Positions 10,601 through 19,797 of a stretch of DNA of 64,000 nucleotides are shown here, in pieces; the first letter of the stretch is position 1, and every line of letters starts with the position of its first letter. Source of the stretch: Rosistilla carotiformis. GTDB taxonomy: Bacteria > Planctomycetota > Planctomycetia > Pirellulales > Pirellulaceae. The stretch covers positions 5,619,411-5,683,410 of the forward strand of contig NZ_CP036348.1 in the NCBI RefSeq assembly GCF_007753095.1, read 5' to 3'. The position numbers and the translations under genes were made by a program. The notes beneath the pieces were generated by a model, which did no database searches, was not told the origin of the DNA, and saw nothing but the letters and a program-made list of their open reading frames with translations.

Positions 10601-10628
10601 GGAGAGTCTGCTGTTGGAGGTTCAATAA
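4620..10628 (+). CDS. Bacterial alpha-2-macroglobulin with intact thioester motif
   Basis: A 2002-residue secreted protein. TTG at 4620 is preferred over upstream ATGs because TAGGAAGGAT lies 8 bases before it and a signal peptide follows directly (LIAPCLSMLIAFAVASA). Residues about 30-480 are helical and lack clear macroglobulin folds; about 500-1000 contain MG-type beta domains, including a carboxypeptidase-like insert near DGFVDGFVLDARSG. A Gly/Ala/Met-rich linker around residues 1175-1230 precedes the A2M core (NLNETAFFFPHL, about 1238). The thioester motif PHQCSEQ places the reactive Cys at residue 1471, followed by an alpha-alpha toroid-like helical region and a receptor-like C-terminal domain. 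Such proteins trap proteases. There is no lipobox and no neighbouring pbpC, unlike the enterobacterial type. Confidence 0.9.
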   Translation: MTHLRLIAPCLSMLIAFAVASAVGPRDTQWKAVEDAMNKGLPKTAIEALQPIIDGALKDKAYAEAVKAISQRIALEGAIQGDKPEEKVTRMTAEIEKAPEPMRPVMQAILANWYWQYFQQNRWRFMQRTETATSPSDDFTTWALPQILAEIDKHFQLALANPEALQKTPIDQYDALLNKGNAPDAYRPTLYDFLVFDAIDFYAAGEQAGARSQDAFDLQADSPIFASAADFIAWEPPTDDAQSPTLRAITLYQDLLVFHQDDDDKSAFYDADLSRLVFGNNKAFGEEKSSRFKASLKRFIEATAGHEISARGNAQLAQTLRDEGELVEAHKIASEGLENFPKSVGGALCFNLIQQIEARSAQVSTERVWNEPLPTIDVQYRNVTKIYFRLVPFDFDAFVQSDRWNPEQLDQRQQQELLARAPVTAWDADLPATTDYQERVEELPTPDDLKPGAYYLIASHHPEFVRTDNQVSFTEIWVSDLALVLRNHNGDGFVDGFVLDARSGDPLANANVRAWQRTNNGNRRQPLPSTKTDENGRFEFRGQRLRGMVFHVVDGDNALSSIHNVDSYQNNRQPRPDEQTRFFTDRSIYRPGQTIQYKGICLRVDQQQDDYATIAGRELTVVFNDVNGKEIQRQNHRTNDYGSFSGSFNAPRDRLMGRMSIQVAGEPNGATQVTVEEYKRPKFLVSLEAPKKAARLGGEVNLQGSAKAYTGAAIDAAEVRWRVVREVRYPIWWSWRCWWIPQVPDAGQEIAHGTTTTAADGSFDIRFDARPDPSVSPESEASFQFTIYADVVDTTGETRSGSRQVNVGFVALRATVSSDDWQTTNTPTKIQLSTTTLDGEAIAAEGVLKVYALQQPDEPARGRLSNQPRPMHHRAGRPIDLADAPKPDPVNPNSWALGEVALEQAIQIEASGQAEASVQLKAGIYRAIFETKDRFGKAVTALLPIQVVDPDAKQLSIKIPNLLASAAWSVQPGSDFEGVWGSGYDTARAFVEIEHRGELLQSFWTAPGVTQVQIKQPIEEAMRGGLSLRTTMVRENRAYLESRQIEVPWTNKQLAVRWEHFVSKLEPAQKQTWTAVIDAPDAKRAAAEMVAGMYDASLDAYLPHHWADGFHVFRHNRSNVYSQFENQQKQLQGLLFNWNVDARDASLIYRSFPGEIINAIYGMRGNVQFRSRRGGGIAGGLGMMEADSFAAAAPAPMAMAKGMAKDSNAQVASAPVAEGAPADEQPPAADLDLENVSARKNLNETAFFFPHLIAGDDGTVRMEFTMPEALTKWRFMGFAHDNELRSGLLTDTVVTAKDLMVQPNPPRFVREGDVLEFTVKVSNQSPTRQTGTVRLSFAEARTGDSVDAAIGNDQRDQAFEIAAGQSKSLAWRIQIPDGIGFLTYKAVGSTGRLSDGEEGYLPVLSQRVLVTESQTLPIRGPQTVEFDFEKLLKSGDSDSLRHQSLDVQMVSNPSWYAVMALPYLMEYPHQCSEQTFSRLYANALARHIAGSDPKIHRVFEQWRGTPALESPLMKNEDLKAVMIEETPWLRQAESESEARRNVGILFDDNRLNDETARLLKKLADQQLADGAWPWFPGGPANDYITLYITTGFGRMRHLGVDVDTAAAVKSLTRLDAWVTKQYTDIAESNRDENHLTATIALYLYGRSFFLEDQPVAPEHRTAVLYWLQQAKQYWLKLNNRQSQAHLAVALKRFGDLKTPVGIMASIKERSVSDPELGMFWRDTEESWWWYRAPIETQAMMIEAFDEVMDDAAAVEDCKVWLLKQKQTQDWKTTKATTDAVYALLLRGTDLLASSELVRVELGGEAVEPKDVEAGTGFYEQRFSGAEVTPQQGKITVTKVDQGVAWGSVTWQYMEEIAKVTPHDGTPLTLTKQLFVKETTKDGPVLKPVDGPIAVGDELVVRIVLKTDRDMEYLHLKDQRGSGTEPVNVLSRYKYQDGLAYYESTRDTASHFFIDYLPKGTYVFEYSTRVQLRGRYQSGFANIQCMYAPEFNSHSESLLLEVQ

Positions 10629-10646
10629 CCACCGCGGCAACGCGAT

Positions 10647-10717
10647 GATTATTAGCGTTGGTTCTTGATGCAGCTGGCATCCGGCGGCGTGGCTTCACCA
10701 ACCACGTCGACCGGATG
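10647..10717. repeat. Direct repeat copy A (duplicated 3' end of the downstream hydrolase gene)
   Basis: About 70 bp nearly identical to 11577-11648, including an exact 26-bp run at 10677-10702. On the minus strand it still encodes the last residues of the neighbouring gene (HPVDVVGEATPPDASCIK) and its stop codon, but joined to unrelated upstream sequence. It marks one border of the toxin-remnant segment. Confidence 0.85.
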
Positions 10718-10769
10718 GTGGCCGATTGTTACGGAAACGAATCGATACACGTGTCGGTGAACCAGTCGT

Positions 10770-10970
10770 CTATTCCGTTCCTGCTGCTGGTGGCTCTTTC
10801 GACGGCGGGTCAAATTCCTCTGAAAACGGATCGACTTCAACGACCTTGCCATCACGCCAAAGGACGATCGGGGTGTTGTGTTGGCGGGCGCGAACAAGAA
10901 CGTCATTGGCTGCTTGCTGCATTGCGGCGTTCGCCTTACGTACTAGCTCGGGTGTGTTGTCTCGAATCAT
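10770..10970 (-). CDS. Small partner protein of a zeta-toxin-like kinase remnant
   Basis: 66 residues, ATG at 10970, overlapping the upstream kinase fragment by the ATGA arrangement (stop TGA inside start), so the two were translationally coupled. The body reads ANAAMQQAANDVLVRARQHNTPIVLWRDGKVVEVDP: an amphipathic helix, then a short beta hairpin with W-R-D-G-K-V-V. Small proteins of this form accompany zeta-like AAA kinases in many bacteria and may act as antitoxins; this is from memory of the family, not shown here. It may be decaying along with the truncated kinase. Confidence 0.6.
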   Translation of the reverse strand: MIRDNTPELVRKANAAMQQAANDVLVRARQHNTPIVLWRDGKVVEVDPFSEEFDPPSKEPPAAGTE

Positions 10971-11365
10971 CGCATTAGCTCCGGGGACAATTGTTTGAGT
11001 TCAGCAAACCGCGCATCGTCATAGACTCGGCGAACGTTGTCCTGCTCTCCGACAATGATCTCACCGGGTCGGCTCGATCCGTCGTAGATAACCCATTCAT
11101 CGAGAACGGGCTTATATAGCGACGCAAAGTTGTTGATGCCAAGTTGGTAACGACGGCGGATATGCGGTTCTGGAATATTGTGCCCACCTTCTCTGACCCG
11201 CGTTGCAACTCGAGCTACGGCTAGCTCAACAGTTGTGGGCCCGAGGTAAAGTGCAACTGCTTGGTCGAAAGATAGAGCGTTCTGGCGAGAACCATCTCGA
11301 GCGCCGTGCCAAGTGAACTGTCCAAGGGCAGTTGCGTCCCACGATGCCGCTACTGTTCCCTTCAA
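10967..11365 (-). pseudogene. 5'-truncated zeta-toxin-like (UDP-GlcNAc kinase type) gene
   Basis: The C-terminal half is recognisable: VELAVARVATRVREGGHNIP, then IRRRYQLGINNFASLYKPVLDEWVIYD, the pattern of zeta-family / ArgK-like P-loop kinases (RVaxRVxxGGHnvPexxIrrRf...LY). The N-terminal P-loop (GxxGxGKS/T) is missing. Upstream in the same frame (to 11458) there is no usable ATG/GTG and the sequence (KRWFKRGRFFAPAGT) is not kinase-like; a TTG at 11365 is the only formal start. The gene is therefore most likely dead. It lies between two copies of the hydrolase gene end. Confidence 0.65.
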
Positions 11366-11576
11366 TGTTCCCGCGGGTGCGAAAAACCTTCCACGCTTGA
11401 ACCATCGCTTATTCGGATCGGGAGCCCAATATTTGACATCTCGAAACGGGGACTCACTTCAGCATGAGCCCCACTTTGTTTCCACCTCCGAATACCAGCG
11501 ATCTCGATCGACTCCAATTCACGCTGAACCAAAATGCGATCTGGTGCGCAAAGTCACCAGATCTGTCGGCGGCTCC

Positions 11577-11648
11577 GATTATTTAGCGTTGATCTTTAAT
11601 ACAGCTTGCATCCGGCGGCGTGGCTTCACCAACTACGTCGACCGGATG
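11577..11648. repeat. Direct repeat copy B (true 3' end of the hydrolase gene)
   Basis: Same orientation as copy A about 930 bp away. It differs at only a handful of positions, mostly silent or near the stop. Here it is the natural end of the gene at 11583-12650. Two direct copies flanking foreign-looking DNA resemble attachment-site duplication by a recombinase, or duplication by unequal crossing-over. Confidence 0.8.
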
Positions 11649-12650
11649 GGTGTACAAATATTTCCAGACCGCTTCGTGGATATATTTGCCATCGGCGTCT
11701 TTGCCCGCGCTGCCGCCGGGTTGAACGCTGCTGTGAGCTCGTCGCGCATTGCCGTCGACGTCGAAGTCGGTGATCAATCGGCGGGTGTTTTGGTAGGGCG
11801 GTCCGATCTTGTCGACGTTTACGATCGGACCAAATTTATTCATCCCCAGCATCTCCCAGCTGCGGCAATAGTGATCTGCCGTCCAACCGCCGTCGAGCAC
11901 GTGAGAGAAGCCAAAGTATCGGTTCTCGGGAGTGGCTGAAGGAAGCGATTGCCAGGTTTGGTAGTTGTCGCGAGGTCCGCACAACGCGACGACTCGACTG
12001 ACCTTCTGATGCTTGGCAAACCGCGCCGCCGTCGTCGAACCGTGCGAGCTTCCCGACATGATCACATCCTCCCAGCGGAGGCCGTTGCCATCTTCGGTTA
12101 AGAAGTAATCCCAGCCGCCTTGAGGATTCTCTTTCGCCAGCCACTGCACAAATTTGAGTGCCCGCTCCATCATGCCGTCCGGTTTGGGAATGTCGACATC
12201 GCTGCTGAAGTCTTCGCCGGTGGCCGCTTCCAAGCGGATGTTGCCGCGACATTCTTCACCGACCGGATTTTCGCGACAGCAGATCGAAAACCACTTGTTG
12301 GCGTAGTGGACACGGATCGCGTGCAAGCCATAGCTGTTCCAGCGATCGAACAGACCTTGGTTGTGCCCCATCAACCAGATCACCAACTTCCCCTTCGGCG
12401 CGACGCGGGTGTCGACGGCCGCCTGTTGGAAATCAGCCGGTTTGCCCTCTTTGGTATCGATCAAAAAATCGATCTCCGGATGTGCTTGGACTCGCGGATC
12501 CAGCTCGCTGGCTCGTGCCTTCAATTGGTACCGCTGCGGATTGGGATCATTAAAAGTCAACGCGTTTGGCGACGACTGGCCCAGCGCTGCGGTGGTAGAG
12601 GCGGCCAGCAGGGCCAGCGAAAGAAGGGACGTATAGAACGACTTTGTCAT
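11583..12650 (-). CDS. Secreted alpha/beta-hydrolase-fold protein (BPSS1187-like)
   Basis: 355 residues from the ATG at 12650. Residues 1-25 form a signal peptide (LLSLALLAASTTAALGQ). The mature protein has strands and loops of an alpha/beta hydrolase: KGKLVIWLMGHNQGLFDRW early (oxyanion strand), then DVIMSGSSHGSTTAARFA with a GxSxG-type nucleophile elbow (GSSHG), and a late His-containing region. Residue composition and the pattern LHAIRVHYANKW agree with the BPSS1187 family, which has no known substrate. Four Cys near CCRENPVGEECRG could form disulphides. The final codons are duplicated at 10647-10717. Catalytic acid and His cannot be fixed by eye. Confidence 0.7.
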   Translation of the reverse strand: MTKSFYTSLLSLALLAASTTAALGQSSPNALTFNDPNPQRYQLKARASELDPRVQAHPEIDFLIDTKEGKPADFQQAAVDTRVAPKGKLVIWLMGHNQGLFDRWNSYGLHAIRVHYANKWFSICCRENPVGEECRGNIRLEAATGEDFSSDVDIPKPDGMMERALKFVQWLAKENPQGGWDYFLTEDGNGLRWEDVIMSGSSHGSTTAARFAKHQKVSRVVALCGPRDNYQTWQSLPSATPENRYFGFSHVLDGGWTADHYCRSWEMLGMNKFGPIVNVDKIGPPYQNTRRLITDFDVDGNARRAHSSVQPGGSAGKDADGKYIHEAVWKYLYTHPVDVVGEATPPDASCIKDQR

Positions 12651-12938
12651 TGGGTGGGTTTCCATGCGATTCGAACAGGCGATGAAATCAGTTGCGGTCG
12701 CATTTGCTGGGGCAGCGACAAAACTGCGGTAGCCAACGCGACGCTGTGCCATCTTAATCGAGAACGCAGGACAAGCTGAGCCGCTGCGGTTGGCTGGTCC
12801 CATTTTGTGGCTGAGTCGCGGGGAAACGAAGGCGAATTGTGGCAGAATCCGCATGATCGGACCCTCCAAATCGCTTCCGATCGCCGCAGAAATGTCCTTG
12901 GCGATCGAACGGAATGCACGCGCGTCGGCGACGCTTAT

Positions 12939-14510
<1,572 letters not shown>

Positions 14511-14627
14511 GAGAGGCGATCGGTTGGAGGCGAATCGAAGTGGAAGTTTGTGTGGCGAGTAAAGACAACGTGTCGGATCGGACGCCGCGGGATCGAGAGT
14601 CAATCGGCTCGGTGCCAGCCGATCGAT

Positions 14628-15152
14628 CTAACGACCGGCATGGCCGACATCGGCGTGGCAATGGACGCACGATAACATGTCGTGCCCGGCGATCGCGGGC
14701 AGCAGAGGATGAACAAAATCCTTGTGACACGATATGCAGGTGCTCTGCGTAACGCGTTGGTTTCGCGGCTTGATCTGGATCGGATCTTTGTAGCCTCCCA
14801 TCGTGAAGGCGAGCGAATGGAAGAAGCCATTGTCCGCTTTGGTGACCCATTTGCCAACGAAGTCGTGGGGCAAGTGACAGTCGTTGCAAACGGCCACATG
14901 ATGATGGCTGCTCTGTTGCCAGGAATCCATGTGGTCCTGCATCACGTGACAATTGATGCAGGTTTCCGGATTATTGCTCAGATAGCTGGCCCCTTTGCCG
15001 TATCCAAACGTAAACGTCCCGACACCCGCCAGCAGACCCAGGCAGACAAAAAACGTCATCGCTACCTTGCCGAAACGCATCGGCCGCTTGGCCTCATCGG
15101 GCGGCTGGCCTTCGTCGAGCGGTGCGTCGGTTTGCGAACTATCCGCGGACAT
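14628..15152 (-). CDS. nrfH: NrfH-type tetrahaem quinol dehydrogenase
   Basis: 174 residues. A charged N-terminus is followed by one membrane helix (about 29-50) and four haem motifs: CINCH 65-69 (followed by VM, the Met typical of NrfH haem 1), CNDCH 89-93, CISCH 139-143 and CVHCH 162-166. This NapC/NirT-family protein takes electrons from menaquinol and passes them to NrfA on the outer face of the membrane. It is the first gene of an nrfHA pair; a palindrome about 160 bp upstream is a possible operator. Confidence 0.95.
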   Translation of the reverse strand: MSADSSQTDAPLDEGQPPDEAKRPMRFGKVAMTFFVCLGLLAGVGTFTFGYGKGASYLSNNPETCINCHVMQDHMDSWQQSSHHHVAVCNDCHLPHDFVGKWVTKADNGFFHSLAFTMGGYKDPIQIKPRNQRVTQSTCISCHKDFVHPLLPAIAGHDMLSCVHCHADVGHAGR

Positions 15153-15313
15153 CGCGACTTCCTTCCGTCTTGGGGCGCACTTTGCGTTGGAGCCATCGGT
15201 TGCATCGCATAGGAGGTGTCCGTCGAAGTGGGAATCGTTGGTACGCGATTGTAGATGAACTCGCCAGCCGACTGCAGCGGCTGATTCGATTCACCGCAGG
15301 AAATCTGAAGCAT

Positions 15314-15333
15314 TTCGAATCGAGCGATTCGAA
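15314..15333. promoter_or_regulatory. Perfect palindrome upstream of nrfH (operator candidate)
   Basis: Arms TTCGAATCG and CGATTCGAA with a 2-bp spacer AG: 9 of 9 pairs. It lies 162 bp upstream of the nrfH ATG and 174 bp before the divergent methyltransferase. It does not match the FNR consensus TTGAT-N4-ATCAA. Otherwise the gap 15153-15506 shows no gene. Confidence 0.4.
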
Positions 15334-15506
15334 TGGATTGTGGACGTTGGGATACGGTTTGGCATTCGGCTGTTCCGAGCGAAAGGGTAGGCAACGCTGT
15401 TCAAATCGGCGAAGATCCCGACACTTCAAAACCCAGTCGTGGCGTGACGGATTTCAGTCGGGTTTCCCGCACGACCAAACTTACCGACTCAATGCCGGAG
15501 TTCCTC

Positions 15507-16292
15507 ATGCACGAATCGGATGTTCGCAGACACAATCAGAAAGCGTGGGACAAACAGGTCGACCGATGCGATCGTTGGACCACGCCGGTCGATCGAGAGA
15601 CCATTCAAAGGGCGCGGTGCGGAGATTTCGCAATCGTCCTGACACCGATCAAGCCGGTTCCGGCCGATTGGTTTCCACCTCTTACTGGATTGAAGACCCT
15701 GTGCCTCGCTTCCAGCGGTGGGCAACAGGCTCCCGTTCTGGCGGCCGCTGGTGCCGAGGTGACGGTATTCGACAATTCACCCAGCCAGTTGGGACAAGAC
15801 CGATTGGTGGCCGATCGCGACGGATTGGATATCACGTGCGTCGAAGGCGATATGGTCGACCTGTCGATGTTTTCCGATCAGTCGTTCGACTTGATCTTCC
15901 ATCCCTGCTCCAACTCCTTCGTGCCGAAGGTGTTGCCGGTTTGGCGCGAGTGCCACCGTGTGCTGCGAAGCGGGGGCGTGTTGCTGGCTGGCTTCACGAA
16001 TCCGATGCGGTTCCTCTTCGACGATGAACGCAAGGAAAACGGCAATTTGGAAGTCCGGTACCCGCTGCCCTATTCCGACTTGGACCATCTGGATGAGGTT
16101 CACATTCAAGAGGCGATCGATGCGGAGAAGCCGCTTGAATTTGGGCACACCTTGGAGGATCAGATCGGCGGACAATTGAGAGCTGGACTGATGCTGACCG
16201 GATTCTATGAAGATCGTTTTCCAAAAACAGACAACGATCCCTTGTCCGACTTTCTCGACACGTTCATCGCGACGCGTGCGGTCAAGCGATGA
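15507..16292 (+). CDS. Class I SAM-dependent methyltransferase
   Basis: 261 residues from the ATG at 15507, chosen because GGAG lies 6 bases upstream; another ATG at 15492 is in frame. The start [18 protein letters not shown] is typical of a planctomycete/cyanobacterial methyltransferase group. SAM-binding features: motif I as [20 protein letters not shown] (Gly-rich, S-S-G-G-Q), acidic end of strand 2 in [11 protein letters not shown], motif [16 protein letters not shown], and post-motif [11 protein letters not shown]. Substrate unknown; soluble and cytoplasmic. It is divergent from nrfHA and has no obvious operon partner. Confidence 0.8.
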   Translation: MHESDVRRHNQKAWDKQVDRCDRWTTPVDRETIQRARCGDFAIVLTPIKPVPADWFPPLTGLKTLCLASSGGQQAPVLAAAGAEVTVFDNSPSQLGQDRLVADRDGLDITCVEGDMVDLSMFSDQSFDLIFHPCSNSFVPKVLPVWRECHRVLRSGGVLLAGFTNPMRFLFDDERKENGNLEVRYPLPYSDLDHLDEVHIQEAIDAEKPLEFGHTLEDQIGGQLRAGLMLTGFYEDRFPKTDNDPLSDFLDTFIATRAVKR

Positions 16293-16522
16293 TTTTCATG
16301 GAACACTCTGTGTACTGCAAACGAACCAATGAAATGAGTGGCCTTTTGGCTTCCTCCAAAACTCTCAGCGAAGTTGTGCGTTTGAAGCACTAAGGATTTC
16401 TTCCTGCGAGTGGAAGCGTAATGGAGGGAGAGCGAGCGGATGAGGAGGCTCGTTTTAATTCACGATCGTCCGGAGCAGACCTTCGTGAGGCAGTTCCGCC
16501 AAACGGCAGTCGGCTTCAAAGC

Positions 16523-16696
16523 TTACGACGATTGGCCAGGGTGCCAAGTTGAAAAATCCCGTTGCGGCGTGATGTCGTAGTCCAGCGATTCGGGGATAAA
16601 AATGACGTAGGCCATCAAGATCAGCCCCGCGAGCGCCATGGCGACAAACAAGATCGCGATTGCTTTCAAGCGAAACCGTTCTTCCGCGTCGTGCAT
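16523..16696 (-). CDS. Small single-span membrane protein, unknown function
   Basis: 57 residues from the ATG at 16696 (MHDAEERFRLK). One strongly hydrophobic helix covers about residues 12-34 (IAILFVAMALAGLILMAYVIF), then a short Asp/Gln-rich tail. A GAGG-containing sequence lies upstream. The frame extends to 16861 but that part is Ser/Pro/Arg-rich and looks non-coding. No family recognised; it could be chance. Confidence 0.4.
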   Translation of the reverse strand: MHDAEERFRLKAIAILFVAMALAGLILMAYVIFIPESLDYDITPQRDFSTWHPGQSS

Positions 16697-17510
16697 GGAG
16701 ATGGCCTCGTTCTCCTCAAGCGATCGGTGAATCCGCTTACGCGCCGCTATCTCATCGGACCGTGATGCTTGCTTGCCAGCGGATGGGAAGACAGGACGTG
16801 GCACCGGAGTTCCATGCGTCTTTGTACCGGACGGCGTGTTTGCGACTAGTGAGGTAAGCATTGGTCTACACTCTCGTTGGATAGAATCCCAGCGAGGTAA
16901 AAATCGCTGGTTTCATCCGTTCATCGCGAGCGAGTTTACCGCGGTTCCGAAATGGTGCTGGATAAGGAATCGAGAGTGCAAATCGCGAGCCAGATACGAA
17001 AGCCCTGCATTGAAATGAGGAATCTCGCGGCGAGGCGTCGACTTGTGTTGACACACGCGACCCGAACTGTCAACGCCAGTTGACACTGTCGTTGACTCCG
17101 CGAACATCGCCAATCTCCGCAAACCGATCGGTGGGAAGTTGGAGAAGCAATAGAACGATGCCACAACGCTGTGGGCAAACGCTCTGTGAACATCGAAATA
17201 TTTGAAGCTCGTTTTATAGCGCAGCGCAACCGAGTTCGCAGAGTCGATCTGCGGCCCCGTTTGAAAGCCGGGTCCATCGTCTTTGTTGTTCATGCCGAAA
17301 TGCTTTACTCAACGGCCGAAAACGAGTTCCAGCGGAGAGAGGTATCGAATCGGAGATGCCGAGCGCATCGCCGAACTCGATGCAGCAACTGTCGCGACTT
17401 CGTTGCTGATGGCGGCGACTCTTGCCCTCGTTACATGTGGACTCACGAATGGAGCATCCTAGCAATCAACAAGGCCGCTGCCGCAGATTGAAGTACCTGC
17501 TTCGATTGAA
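16697..17510. other. Gene-poor stretch, no supported gene
   Basis: ORFs here (for example minus 16913-17293) have codon use and composition unlike the neighbours and no recognisable motif. One detail is a GTCAAC/GTTGAC hairpin near 17068-17083 followed by repeated GTTGAC words; possibly an operator. Nothing else is seen. Confidence 0.4.
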
Positions 17511-17945
17511 TCAGGCGGACGTAAGTTCAAAATCGAACTGATTGTCGCCTGGCTGGACGTCCGCGGAAAGCTCGGATTCAGCATTGTATTTGGCAGGAAG
17601 CACTTCAGGCTTGGCACTTCCTGGAATCGCATCGTCGCCCGGTTTGGCGGTCACAATCATGACTTGATTCGTACCGACCGGAGCTCCTTCAATGTCGTTC
17701 AGCAGGTAGATCGTGTAGTTTCCTGCCGCATCGGTTGCTCCCGAAGCAACGCGCCCCGCATCCTTCGACTGAAACGAAACCACCGCATCGGCCAATGGTT
17801 GTCCATCGAGCGTAACGGTTCCGGTCACCTGGCCAAGCTTCGGCAAATCACGGGCACTTGAGCCGCCACAACCGATCGCTGCAAGGGATAAAGCGACAAT
17901 CAATACTGCAGTTTGAATCTGAAAATTTCGACGAACAACGGGCAT
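17511..17945 (-). CDS. Lipoprotein with carboxypeptidase-regulatory-like domain
   Basis: 144 residues from the ATG at 17945 (MPVVRRNFQ). A lipoprotein signal ends in LAAIGCGG, so Cys25 would be lipidated. The mature part is a beta-sandwich of the carboxypeptidase regulatory / transthyretin-like type: VTGTVTLDGQPLADAVVSFQ, then TDAAGNYTI and NQVMIVTAK. Such small lipoproteins commonly sit next to DUF1559 genes in planctomycetes; here the DUF1559 gene ends 149 bp upstream on the same strand. Their role is unknown, perhaps at the cell surface with the pseudopilin-like partner. Confidence 0.8.
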   Translation of the reverse strand: MPVVRRNFQIQTAVLIVALSLAAIGCGGSSARDLPKLGQVTGTVTLDGQPLADAVVSFQSKDAGRVASGATDAAGNYTIYLLNDIEGAPVGTNQVMIVTAKPGDDAIPGSAKPEVLPAKYNAESELSADVQPGDNQFDFELTSA

Positions 17946-18094
17946 CGGAAAAAAGCCTTGGATCACAATTTGATAGTGGGAAAAAACATCGTGGTTAGGC
18001 CGGGGCTGCAAGGCGGAATAAACCAACCTCCCAGCCCAGCATCATTCACTTGAACAACAATTCGACGTTCAAAACGCCGCAGATTGAAAAGCGA

Positions 18095-19039
18095 CTAGAA
18101 ATCGCCGAGAGGATTTCCGTCGTTGATCCCAATCAAGAACTCATACAAGCTGTCGCAGGCACTCGTATTGTTGTTCGGGGCGGCACTGCGGGCGAACTGA
18201 ATGTTTTCCGACAGGAAACGGATGCTGCCATCAAACAACTGCACCATCGCGCCCCCAGGATGCAAGCTGCTAAGCGCTTCTCCCTTTTGGTCGATCGAAC
18301 CGGTTGAATCATTGATGGGCCAACGCCCCGATAGCCCCACTTCATCCAAGCAGTTGCCATCCTCACCGTAGAAGCAACCTGCCCATGATTTCAAACTCAT
18401 CGTTTGGCCGTTCAATCGCGAGCACGATTCTCCCACTGCCATCGAGTTGCTGAGGCCATCGGTCACGTCGCGAAACTTACGCGATTTGTTCTGATAGAAG
18501 CCACCGTCTGGCGTCGTGTTGTGATAGAAGACGCCCGAGCGGGAGTTATTGTAAACCGCGTAATTTGAACCAGCCCCTTTCAGAAACCGCTGGGCTGCAT
18601 CGCCGACGTCCGTGCCGACGTCGGAAGGACAGCGGTACGCCGACACAACCACTTTGGCAGCGTTGTTGACTTCAAGCTCCAACAAACGTCCCTCTCCAAT
18701 CCCTGCGGATTGGTGGAGAGCACCTTGTTCGATGAAGGGCAAAATGAAAGCGGCCCAGCCCCAGCTTTCAACGTTTCCGCCCCCAATTGGATTATTTGCG
18801 GTCGTATCACTTGGATCGGCTGCGGGAGTGATAACCGCAGGCGGCAGCGTGTTGTAGGTGTCATGGTAATTGTGCAACGCCAAGCCAATCTGCTTTAAAT
18901 TATTGCTGCACTGCATCCGCCGGGCCGCTTCCCGCGCCGCTTGGACCGCAGGCAACAGCAGACCAACCAAAATGCCAATGATCGCGATCACGACCAACAA
19001 TTCGACCAATGTAAAACCCTGTCGCTTGATTCGAGCCAT
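18095..19039 (-). CDS. DUF1559 pseudopilin-like protein (copy 1)
   Basis: 314 residues, ATG at 19039. The N-terminus [20 protein letters not shown] is a type IV prepilin cleavage/methylation motif with Glu at +5, followed by the DUF1559 hallmark [28 protein letters not shown]. The C-terminal part carries the H-x9-DG motif as HPGGAMVQLFDG. These proteins are greatly expanded in Planctomycetes, are presumably processed by prepilin peptidase and exported through a type II secretion/pilus-like apparatus; function unknown. A lipoprotein gene follows on the same strand. An upstream hairpin/TTGACA element is shared with copy 2. Confidence 0.92.
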   Translation of the reverse strand: MARIKRQGFTLVELLVVIAIIGILVGLLLPAVQAAREAARRMQCSNNLKQIGLALHNYHDTYNTLPPAVITPAADPSDTTANNPIGGGNVESWGWAAFILPFIEQGALHQSAGIGEGRLLELEVNNAAKVVVSAYRCPSDVGTDVGDAAQRFLKGAGSNYAVYNNSRSGVFYHNTTPDGGFYQNKSRKFRDVTDGLSNSMAVGESCSRLNGQTMSLKSWAGCFYGEDGNCLDEVGLSGRWPINDSTGSIDQKGEALSSLHPGGAMVQLFDGSIRFLSENIQFARSAAPNNNTSACDSLYEFLIGINDGNPLGDF

Positions 19040-19120
19040 TACTTAACACCCTCAAGAACGCTTTAACGGAAGATAGAGAGACAATTACCAGAGGGGGAGT
19101 GTGCCCCCCACTGAGATGTC

Positions 19121-19213
19121 TGTCAACTCTTTCCGGGAGCCCCACCGCGACTAGCCCCTACTCAACGGCACCCTCGCCCCCACTATTGCACAAATCCACC
19201 ACGCTCTGGTGGA
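19121..19213 (-). promoter_or_regulatory. Conserved upstream element of DUF1559 copy 1
   Basis: On the minus strand a hairpin TCCACCA-n5-TGGTGGA (19195-19213) is followed by TTTGTGCAATAGTGG and, 74 nt after the right arm begins, by GTTGACA (19121-19127), 81 nt before the ATG. The same order and spacing occur upstream of copy 2 at 21524-21617. Could be an activator site plus a -35 box, or a transcribed leader; no clear -10 box is visible. Confidence 0.5.
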
Positions 19214-19797
19214 CAACCCGTCATTCATTTTTTTCACGTTGGGCCGCGAAGGCGCTATAAAGAGCGATGTCATGTCACACACTGCACCGTAGCCGCGCAT
19301 GCGCAACCTTACCACGTTCGCAGTATTGGCCTATCGCGACGAGCGCAACCCATCGCACTAAGAACGCCCGCCGGCGGGTAAACTGGCCCGCGGCCGACGC
19401 TTTGCATCAGAGAGGCTTCGCCAACGTCGCCGCAACGTGACGCGAGCCTTGCATGTTCAAGAAATACAGCCTCGACAACCAAAGAAGAGACCAGGCTACG
19501 CAGACCGCTTGTCACCGCCAACGCCCCTCCACGTGGAGACGATCAGCAGAACCCGGCTGCCCACCATGGGCGGCCTGCAGGCCATTCAGTTTTTTCCGTC
19601 AGGAAACGCAATTGCAGCGCCGACAGCCAACTTCCGATCCTATCCACAGACCAGGCTGCGCCACATCGTCTATGCAATTTCAGCGAACGCATGCGTTAAA
19701 GCCGTAGCCAGTCCACCAGGAGCGCAGTGCCCCCGGGTTCATCCTAGAAAGACAATCCGCTCCAAGCGCAGCCTTGAGAGCGCAATGGGAAAACGAA
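19214..19797. other. No supported gene
   Basis: Several short ORFs exist on both strands but none has a ribosome site plus recognisable protein features. The DNA is less biased in codon third positions than the neighbouring genes. It may hold upstream control DNA for copy 1 or decayed sequence. Confidence 0.4.

Noticed and set aside
16913-17293. Minus-strand ORF of 126 codons in the gene-poor stretch
   Set aside because: No ribosome site, no motif, codon use unlike the neighbours; kept only as a possibility.
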